Shown here: in pieces, positions 1-10,200 of the stretch | Layout of the letters: each line of letters opens with the position of its first letter | Position numbering within the stretch: the first letter of the stretch is position 1 | Source of the DNA: Apostichopus leukothele | Taxonomy: Eukaryota > Echinodermata > Holothuroidea > Aspidochirotida > Stichopodidae | DNA: 26,828 bases | NCBI GenBank assembly: GCA_010014835.2 | Contig: JAAAKB020285061.1 | Coordinates: 1 to 26,828 of the forward strand | Reading direction: 5' to 3' | The notes under the pieces: model-generated | The model's database searches: none | What the model saw: only the letters and a program-made list of their open reading frames with translations | Told to the model about the DNA's origin: nothing | Program-made: the position numbers and the translations under genes

Positions 1-94
1 GTGCTTTGGGTGGTTTTGGTTGGGTTGTGTTCTGGGGTGCCTTGGTTTGTTCGGGGGTGTGTTGGTGGGGGGGTTTTTTGTCCGGGGGGATTTT

Positions 95-300
95 GTCCTG
101 TCACCCTGGTCATCGTTACAAGGATGGATATAAGACCTGCCATGGCAGTATCATCGGCAAATTTGATGAGAGGGCACCCCTCCACCCCTCCTCCAGAGAT
201 CTGTAGTCAGACGTATATAAAGTGAACAGAAATGGTGCAAGAACAGTCCCTTGCGGGCCTCCTGTACTTGACGACATGCAATCAAGTATAGGTATGGGAG
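95..300 (-). mobile_element. LINE reverse-transcriptase fragment (CR1/L2/Rex-like), decayed
   Basis: The minus strand encodes PQGTVLAPFLFTLYTSDYRS (about 256-197), and a few codons on, in another frame, KFADDTAMAGLI (about 171-136). These are two adjacent core motifs of non-LTR retrotransposon reverse transcriptases: the PQG..L.P.LF block and the FADD catalytic box. They are about the right distance apart, but a frameshift lies between them and the reading breaks off before 95. Toward position 1 the sequence becomes C-rich (G/T-rich on plus) low complexity. This is a dead intronic or intergenic fragment; clade assignment is from motif wording only. Confidence 0.75.
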
Positions 301-339
301 AGATACTTTCTAAAGTGACTTTCTCGATACTTACACTTG

Positions 340-480
340 ATGAGAAGTATAATCAAAATAAAACAAAACTGTTAGCAAATGCTTATCCACTAAAGAGCCT
401 GTGTAAAAGTAAGAGGCCTGACATTTCGATCCTGGCAGGATCTTCTTCAGAGGCTGAAACGTCGTTATATGAAAATTAGT
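340..480 (-). repeat. Probable dispersed repeat with a perfect 7-bp hairpin
   Basis: On the minus strand a CTGAAGAAG box is followed by GATCCTG-C-CAGGATC (428-442), a perfect 7-bp stem, then GAAATGTC. The layout CTGAAGAAG-stem-GAAACGTC is one I recognise from dispersed repeats in many animal genomes, some of them linked to retroelement ends. Limits are approximate and family membership is unproven. Confidence 0.4.
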
Positions 481-781
481 CAGATGTTCAGAGTAATTCT
501 ACTTGTCCTTCAGTACTCTGACTCAGATGCTATAAGTGGTACTTGCTCAGGATAAGTACGTTATGAGTACTTACTAAAAGAACTAGTGGCATAAAACTGT
601 TGTTTAATTAACAGAGAGCCGAATAGTTTTCAATCTTTTTGTCATTCCTTTGTTTAACTCTTTAATAGTACTATTCTCATGTATTTGTTCTCCAGCAGTA
701 TCATATATGGCAATTATGTCTTACCATGTACATATAGGCTGTAGAAAGATGAAGAATGTATATATGTTTGATGCTATGTAA

Positions 782-1026
782 GGGAACAAGTACTTGAAGT
801 CCTTGGTATTCAGCTAAATGTCATTGACTACAGGGTACATTGTCAATTAGTCCAGCTAAACTCGGGAACACAAGTACTTGAAGTACTTGGTATTCAGCTA
901 AATGTCATTGACTACAGTGTACATTGTCCATTAGTCCAGCTATACTCGGGTCCACAATTACTTGAAGTACTTTGTATTCAGATATATGTCATTGAATACA
1001 GTGTACATTGTCCATTAGTCCAGCTA
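782..1026. repeat. Three tandem copies of an 82-84 bp unit
   Basis: Units start at the GGG of 782, 864 and 948. Each reads through ACTTGAAGT, TGTCATTGA, TACATTGTC and TTAGTCCAGCTA. Copies are about 85-90% alike. The array lies in the intron after module 3 exon 4, ending 55 bp from that exon. Confidence 0.9.
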
Positions 1027-1080
1027 TGTTGTGCCCATTTCAAACATTTTATCAATATTAAACATACGATAATAACTTAC

Positions 1081-1272
1081 TAGCTAGACCTTGGCAGTGA
1101 GGGGCTTCTGGTACAAAATCTCTGGGGGTTCCCCCCATTTGTCGACATCGTTGAGCATACAGCTTCATAGCAGAACAGGACATGTCAGGTTGATGTGACA
1201 CACAGACATCAAACACACAAGCATCATAAATATCTTGGGGATCAACAAATTCAAAACAAGGGGAAAATGGTC
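1081..1272 (-). CDS. Module 3 exon 4: C8 domain, second part
   Basis: 192 nt, phase 1 to phase 1, acceptor ctatttctttgcag. It encodes [41 protein letters not shown] and HCQ. Two in-frame donors are possible: a strong GTAAGT ending the exon at 1081 (HCQGLA), or a weak GTCTAG 12 nt earlier ending it at 1093, which fits the ends of modules 1 and 2 better. The following TIL exon is not in the window; in modules 1 and 2 it lies about 1.5 to 1.65 kb downstream, which here is beyond position 1. Confidence 0.88.
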
Positions 1273-4200
1273 CTGCAAAGAAATAGAAAAAAACAGATGG
1301 TCTGTATTTTATGTTCACCTTTTCCATACCTTCTTTCCCATACCTACTTTTAAAAAATGCATTGTAATGCAATAACAAGGGCTGAAACATCTGACCAAAT
1401 TCTCTTAAATGAGAAATGTTTCAGTGGCATCATGGTACTGCTGACTAGCATAGTAAAAAATCTGTATTGAAAACTAACATAGCCTAGTGGGAGTAGCGCA
1501 TACTGCCTGAATGTATTGAAAACCAACATAGTAGCAGTAGAGCATACTGTTCTAATGTATTGAAAACCAACATTGTGGGAGTAGAGCATGCTCTCTGAAT
1601 GTATTGAAAACCAACATAATGGGAGTAAAGCATACTGCCTGAATGTATTGAAACCAACATAGTGAGCGTTGAGCATACTGCCTGAATGTATTGAAACCAA
1701 TATAGTGGGAGTAGAGCATACTGCCTGAATGTATTGAAAACCACCATAGTGAGAGTTGAGCATACTGCCCGAATGTATTGAAACCAATATAGTGAGAGTT
1801 GAGTGTACTGTAGCATGATATATTGTACAACCCCATAGCACCATTAAATGTTGTTGGATTGACCATGCTACCATGCTGCATATTGTATTTACAACTCAAG
1901 CCATATTAAAAATAACTATTAATTGGAACACTACATACTTGAGAAGGTCTATGTTAATTTTGGACACAAGTAGTGAAGTTTTGGCAAGCTTTCCAAATGT
2001 CAAACTATGTTAGCTTTAACTTACATATTCTGCATTTAAGTTGCTAATTTTGAAGATATGATGCTATTCATAGGTTGGTACTTTTCTGTACTTTCAATGA
2101 AATTGCTCGGTTATCCTGTTCATGTGGTACCTTGTTACGTACTTCATACCAAAGTCATACTGTACGTGCTACTTCATACCAAAGTCATATTGTACTACTC
2201 ATGACTATGATCATACTGTGCTAATTCCTGCTGTGGTCATACTGTATTACTTCCTACCATGGTCATAATAAGCTTCTTCATGCCATGGTCATACTGTCTT
2301 ACTTCCTACCATGGTTATACTGTGCTACTTCCTACCAAGGTCTACATGCTGCTACATGCTGCTTTTTTTCATATTGTGCTACTGTCATCATATCCATATT
2401 ATATCCTACCTTGTCCTCTTATCAATAGGTTGCAGAGGTCCTTGCCCTGCATCTCTTCATCTGATGCTGGAATACATGGGTTATCTGTAACATCTTGTGG
2501 TTCGTTGTCCTCATCAAAACTCCATGCAGCGCCAAACTCTTCCGCACTTGTAGCCTAGTTTAAAACATGTAACAGACTTCTACCCACTTTTAATTCACAT
2601 TAACACTTGTTTAAGAACAAATCTTGAAACATCGTTTTCTGCATCAATATTTAATGAAATATTAACTAAAACATTTTATTAATGAAGAAATGATTTTATG
2701 CAAGCTATTTATGGCCTTCCAACATTTGTATGATGCCTCTTTATAAATTTTATATTTATACTGGAATGAATAGTAGTACAGGAACTAGTACAACATGACG
2801 TACTTGAGCCCTGTACTCGGACTCATACCAATGGAAATTCTACCTGTAATCATACTCATAACCTGCTGTAGTTGTACTGTGCAACTCTGCTTGGCAGATT
2901 TACTTACAAGCTGACCATTAGGCAAGGTGAAATCATCTTCCTGAGATCCAGTGTTGGTACCAGCCAATCCACAGACCTCTCCTGTGTGCTGTGCCTGGAC
3001 ATGTATCTCAACCCTCTGAAGTCTGTCAAACAATATAAACAGACCAGAACCAACCGAAAGTGTCTGTAAAAAAAGGAAAAGACTGAAGCGATAGACTTTG
3101 AAAGTTTAAAAATGGACAGCTCATTTACAGCAATCCATGCGCGTAACTGCATTGAAGATATATGAACTGGCAAGTTATACATGTGGTCCTTTGAGACTAG
3201 CCACTAAACCCGCCCTTACTGCCATTGATAAGATGATAGATGAAATGACAAGGTCCCCGTACTGCCAATGATAAGATGATAAATGAAATGACACTTAGCA
3301 CAGGTGGGATTCTCCTTTAAGACTCACCGCAAATCCATACACCTGATTACCAATGATGACATCATTGTCAGGATCATCATAGGGCAAAAAGACTCTCCGC
3401 TCATTGACTTTCACTTTGCCTCCGATGAATAATTCATACTGTTTCCCTTTGTACTCCAATCTCAAGTATCTGATGTAAGACACCAGGTCCCTGGGTGCAT
3501 TCTTGTTCAGTTGTCCAATTAGTGTGAATTCTGGCAGGGCATCAGATTGTCCACATTTCTGGGCCAGAATATACTCACCAGTACCTTGAAAGTCAAAGGC
3601 CTTCCCATCATACGTTATGAAGTGAGGATCCCCAAAGATATGAGCCACTGATGGACCTAAAATAATAAGTTGCAAATGTTATGCTCTGAACAAGGTCACA
3701 TGTCCAGTACTGCTGTTGAAAGGCTGTATGATATATTGCCAGAACTAGAGAGCCTGTTGAATGACCAAATCTAACTTTCAGGTTGCTTTCTTGCTTTGCC
3801 TTTCTATGGAAATCCAGTGTTCAGATAGACCATTACATATCAATACTTGTGTAATCGGACAGCTAACATCACTCAGACATCAACATTGTCTGACAAAGTC
3901 AAATAACATTTAAACTTCAAATATACGCTCTCTTTTTAATCAGGGTTCAGCACTTGCATAGCTTATTTCCATTGCAAAAGGAGCATCAAGACTTGAAAAT
4001 ATAATAAATTTTCAAGTTTGCACTTTATAGCATTTTATACTTTATTGTTATATTATAACATCCCACTTAATAGTAGTTTCTTTTATTATATTTAAACTTA
4101 GAGAAAATGAGACAATGACAATTAATCATGCTTGAAAAAAAAAACCATTTTACTTTCATATGGTAAATACTATACATTTTGCTTTGAAACTTTTGTGTTA

Positions 4201-7200
4201 ACCTCACCAAGTCAATCATGCATACATACCACATAAACAATCATTTTAAATCAACTATTGGACAACTCCTCCGATCTTGCTCTGGTAGATATCATGTCTG
4301 AGGGTATCATGTTGTAAATATGTGATGCTGTTATATTGCCACTACAATCTGGAAAAGTTAAATTTGTCTTTGTTTCTTATACTATTTTTGAGGTGGACTG
4401 TTAACAAAGCTGACAATGCAATTATTAGCTCAAAGCTAACTCCAATGCAGAAACATAAGCAGAGTTTCACCTTTACCTTGACACTACATCAGAATGCCCC
4501 ATTTATAGCACAAAGATACCTCCTCATTGTCATATTAAGTTTCTCTACAGCCCTGCAGTACTTATATGTACATGATACGTCATATATGAACTGACAAGTT
4601 CTCTACTAACCTCTGACACAGCGACCATTATTCATAACATGCTGATGAGAGCAGTAGCACTTTCTGATTCCATTCTTTACTGAACATGTAGATTGAGTGG
4701 GACAGGTATGCTCTTCGCACTGAAGACCATTAGCCGTGCAGGTGCACATCTTAGTGCAGTCAGAACTAATCCATTCAGTTTGTTGCTGATATAAACAAAA
4801 GTAGACTTGTCTGCATTCACTGTCATAAACTAAATCAGCCAGCAAATTAACATTGTGTTCTGAATTGGGTTTCAACTAATATCATTATCATGGATTTCAT
4901 GTCCTTCAGAAAGAGATAAACTGCATTGATCATGACCCTACATATAAAGCAAATAATGTATAACATACTTATTAGGTCACCTTCTAATAGTTATTGTAAT
5001 TATTGTTATTGTAAATAGTACACAATACACAATATAGAATAAACTAGATATAGCAAATTCATTTTCAACATACTCATCAGCTTGATCTACTTACTTTATC
5101 ATAATATGCAATAATTAAATATAAAGCAAATGTAATAACTAAATATGCAAAGTAGCAGTATACAACATACTCCTCAGTTAGCCCTTTTCGTAGTTATTGT
5201 AAGTTGCAATCATTAAATATAAAGCAAAATGCACCCAAATACTCATAAACTTAAACTCTTCTTAGTTCTCTCAATATGTAAATAACTAAATATTGCAAAT
5301 TAATGTACAACATGCATATACTCATGAGCTTAACTTATTTACTTATAACAATATGCAATAATTCAATAAGACCCTCATCAGCTTACACTATTTAGTTATC
5401 ACAACACATAATGACCACAATACATAGCATATATGCCTGTGTGTTTATTGACATTATGAAAAAGGCCTACTCATACAGTGTACTACATTTAAGAATTCCT
5501 ATAGAATCAAATCTTCCCTGAATCACAAGGATATATGCATGGTGTGGTCCTTGAAATTATGAATAGATCTATGTCAGGTGTTCTAACAAAGCCAACTACC
5601 TTCACACCAATGTGTCTTAAAAAAATTGTACCTGAATATATCCTCCAGATTCCACTTTGCAACCACACTCTGCTTGGGATACACATTGGTCGCCATTCAA
5701 CACCAGACCATTAGGGCAACGACAAACCTCTTCACAGAGGAATTTACAGTCACCAGCTGTAGCTCCAGCACATGTACTTTGACAGGCGGATCCACAAGGA
5801 TCATATATCATACCAGCAGGACAAGTTGTTCCTGACAGACAGCAAAAGACACCATGGGGTGTTAGATCAAAATGTACATGGTGATCCATAAAGATCAAAC
5901 TCTACTGGTACAAGTCTGTGGTTATAAACACCACACTATCAATGAGACGTTAGATATAAAAAGCCAGGATCATCCATATCATACCCCACATAACTAGGAC
6001 AAGCCTGTCACAGTTAAGAACTAAATCGATGATACGTTAGATTTAAGAACCAGGATGATCCATAAGGGTCATAGAACAAAACACTGTGAATGGCCAGTCA
6101 TTGTTAAAACACCAGGATCTCCCAAATCCTGCACACATCACTGGGACAAGCCTGTTACAGTTAAGAACGAATCAATGAGACGTTATATTTCAAAAATGAG
6201 CAGAATGACCCATAAGAATCATAGAACAAAACACTGTTAATGGCCTGTCATGGTTGACAACACCACATCAATGACATGTTATATTAAAATGCCAGGATGA
6301 TACAAAAATGCTGACTCCATGTTGACTTAGAAACACACATCAACAATGATCACACGTTACATTCAGAGGAAATGCTAGACCTAAGGCAATGCCTTACAAT
6401 ATGTTTGCACATTAAGTTTATTTGACTACCACTTTGGTTACTTAGAAGCATATCAATAATGATCACATTTTAGTCCTGTTGCGCAGGAAAATAGGGACCC
6501 ACACAAAATGTAACAATTTGGCGTTCATACATATGACAAGCACCTAGACGCACACTAAATGTGCACATATGCGTGCCTAAGCAGGAACATACGTACATGC
6601 GCACATGCTTGCTATATCTGCCAATTGAGCTGTTCGACTCAAATGTTCTTTGTCCCATTTCTGCAAGTGAGTATTCATGAAATATTTAATGTTATATACC
6701 ATAACTTCAACCAGTTGTATTCAAGCACCTCTAGTATTGATTTTATCAAATCCTAGTTGTGATGATTTTAAGGCAAACATTGGGTTTCTACAAGATTAAA
6801 GTATGTTACAACTTGTGTAAATATGTCACAGAATAGTATGTATTATGTTGTATGTTAGTTCATCAACGTCGTTAAATGCTTCAAGGGTCGTATGTTGCAG
6901 GACTTTTATCTATTGAAATATAAACAGTCAATTAGGCTATGTAATTTAGGTACGGTAATTAGTGTATTTACTGAAATATTGATCATGTAGGGGTATTGCA
7001 GTGAATTTGTACTATTAAGCTAGGCCTTGTGTTTCTTTACTGTCCAGCTTAGGCCCAGACCTAACGTTCAACCAGTCACTTCTTGAGTATTGTGTTTTGT
7101 AACGTTCTTCAAGGGCGCCACCATTTTTGTCACATAATAGGGGATCCCCTAGATCAATATTCCAGGCCCAATGTTGTGGTTTTAATTGTGTTTTTAAACT

Positions 7201-10200
7201 GGAAATAACTGTCAGTTAAACAAGGAATAAAAGTTGCTTGCTATATCTGCTAATTGAGCTGTTTGAATAATATTTTCTCGGTATCCTTCCTACAGCCCTG
7301 CAGGCAGCCACCCCGACAGCAGCCCCAACCCATGGAATACGGGAGTAACAGTCCTAAAGCAATACCCAGTTACTTTATAAAGTACTTACTTATAAAGTAT
7401 TTACTAAAGCAAAAAACATTGTTTTCTACGACCTGACCTTCCTACTGTTTTGCTACAAAAAGGAGTAACTGTTATGCTTACCACATGCTGGTGTGTTAGC
7501 CAACCAATTCCCCGGAGTACCCCCTGCTTCTACACATCTCCCAGCATAGAGACGAAGGTTGATGCACAATGGTACATCCTTGTCATTCATGGCACAAACA
7601 TCAGTTGTACATGTATCAAAAATACCAGCAGGATCAACAAACTGGTGACATTCTCTAAATGGACCTGTTTAAACAAGAAAAGAATACAAAACAAATACAC
7701 AATATTTTCAACTCCAAAACAAAAATTAAAGTAATTTCTAGCACAACATAGTTTTCAGAACTAATAATAGCCACTTTTAGAGCCTCAATATGCATCAGAC
7801 TGCACCATCTCACCCAGACTCTCTTAAATGTGAGTCACATTCAGCTTCCACAAAACCAAAACCACTCCTTTCTAAAAGCCTGAATCTGCCCTTATGACAC
7901 CATTTCTGCATGAAATTACCTACAGTACCCTAGTACAGGTATTCTCAATAGGTGACATCCAACCTGCAAAAGCCTACAAAACGGAAAACTAGCCCATATT
8001 CTTGCACTTAAAACCAAGTATATTTAGGCTCAAAACTTGAGCACCCAACCAGCCTAAGCTTCACATTGCTCAAGTTGTGTGTATTGAGATTTTGATTCTG
8101 TCTTGCACTTTGGATCAACAATGTTTTTCTATCTATTTCTCAGAAAAATACTTTTGAATCGCTTACCTAGTAAATAGTTAAAGTTTAAAGCAGTAATACC
8201 ACAATACAGATGGAAACAGTCAAAGTCAGACATAAGTAGTTTCTAGAGATAAATTATTTTTGTGATACATTATACCCTGACTTTGTAGTAATAATTGTTG
8301 CCCTAGTTAGTTGTCAGGTATTGGTGCTGACCAAAATTTAAATAATTTTGGATCATTTTAAACTTAGAATGCTTACATTGTACCAGACTTGTACCTAAAG
8401 CACATATAATCTAGGTAATGCACTCTCCTATATCATACTGCAGCTGACCAATGCACATAATGTAAAATGCAGATAAGACTAAAATTGCACAGTCTCAGAC
8501 TCCCATTTTTGTGTAAAAACCACAGGGTGCTGTAAAGGTATGTAAACGTAATTACTTTATTACGATAATATCTGACGTTATCTCTTCCATTTTCTTCACT
8601 TAACATCAGTTCATACACTGAAAACAATAGTTTTATCTTATATTATGCACGATATCATGCATGCTAAGAAAGTGCCCATTACATAACTGAACACACTTGA
8701 ATTTCCGATATATGGGCCACAGGTTTGGTTTTCAGCAGAAAGTTTATACTGGAGTTCACACATCCAGCTGTAGAGCTGGATTCTTATCACTCTTGTGTAC
8801 ACAAACTGCATGGCCAGGCAAGACCACTGTTTAATTTGCTTGAATGACTTCAGAATCAGAGTTGGGTTTTTTTGCAGAGTGCTCAAATATTATGTTAAGG
8901 TGCTTGTACACTAGATCCAATCAGATCTCGACGTCAGGATCTGATCCTGAGATCAAGATCACTGCTGTAGGGTAAACGCAGTTCAGATCCAGATCTGATC
9001 CTCCTATTTTGATGCTGGCAGAGACCAGGATATGACATGGATGTCGAGATCAATTTTGCAATGTCAACACGCCCGCATCAATAGTGACCCGAGATATTCG
9101 ATGACCTCATTACATCACATGCATTCTCACATGGAATTCAAGTCTTGTATGATGCATGTATTAATTCCTATGATTGAGAGTGTGTGGGCTGTACATAGCG
9201 TAGTATTGTCACCCTAAGGCTATGCAACCATGACAACGAAACTTTTTGAGCATACACACTACGCGATCCACAGCTGCGCATGGCACACTTCCAATCAGAT
9301 TTTTTTACCAACATCCGGTGAAAAGAGGGGGAGGATCAGAATACGACTCAAGTGTAAAAGCATACTGATCAATGCATAAGTTTACCCCATGGAGAGATGA
9401 GTATCAACAGGGGATTTGATCCGAATCTAATGTAAAAGCCTCCTTACTGTTCCAAAGAAAGATAATCTTCTCAGACAGATAAGACTCATAGGCAGGAAAT
9501 CAGAGACACTGGTTTGTTTACTCAAATGATTATCATTATATGAAAGGCTGCACTATTTGAGTTTGTTTCTGTATGGGGCATTTCATGTCATGTTTTTTTA
9601 CGTGGTCCTTTATCTTTATTAAGATTTGTGTCCATTGAATTAAACATTCTCTGTTCAAACCCAGTGTGTCTACAAAGTCAAAATAATCACTCCAGAACGC
9701 ACCAGAGTGAGCTAGTGCGGCTGGACCATTCAAACTACGACGATTCAAACACCCACACCAATTCATTCCACCAGCAAAGTAACAACTCACCTGTTACAGA
9801 TGTTAAAATGCTGCAAGCATCAATTGCCTCTATGTTTTCTTCTGAGCCTTCCTCACAAGGTTTTAGTTCCTGGTCGTCAATACAGTTTCTTCCTTTAGTG
9901 GACCAAGCATTACCGAAGTCAACAGCATTAGTAGCCTTCAAAGAAATATTTCTGAGAATATTACACATTTATGCAATTACAGGACTATGCCATGTCTTTG
10001 TAAAGATTACTGGACAATGCCATGAGGAATATTATACTAAACAGTACCATGGGAAAGAATACCAAACAATTAAGGAGCTTAACATTAGAGAGGGACAAAC
10101 AATTAAGGAGCTTAACATTTAGAGAGTGACTTATGTCTCTTTGTATCATCCTCTCACCTTCTCTTTACATAATATTTCTTTCTAGTATTAAGTCTATACT

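Larger units (their letters stand above)
1273..2409 (-). other. Intron of module 3 (C8-a/C8-b), with two minisatellites
   Basis: 1137-bp intron. It holds the 44-bp array (1463-1811) and the roughly 28-bp array (2116-2345). Between them, 1812-2115 is plain AT-rich sequence with nothing recognisable. Confidence 0.8.

Noticed and set aside
222-479. Plus-strand open frame of 85 codons
   Set aside because: Lies over the LINE fragment and the hairpin repeat, whose signals read on the minus strand.
1350-1899. Three overlapping minus-strand open frames of 110-174 codons with repeated peptide
   Set aside because: They are the translation of the 44-bp minisatellite in all frames; no start context, domain or splice logic, and they lie in an intron.
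6603-7265. Direct repeats as terminal repeats of a retroelement
   Set aside because: The repeats are only about 33 bp, there is no element content between them and no target duplication was seen.
9628-10122. Plus-strand open frame of 164 codons
   Set aside because: Antisense to module 2 exon 3 and then running through the 33-bp duplication; no recognisable domain.
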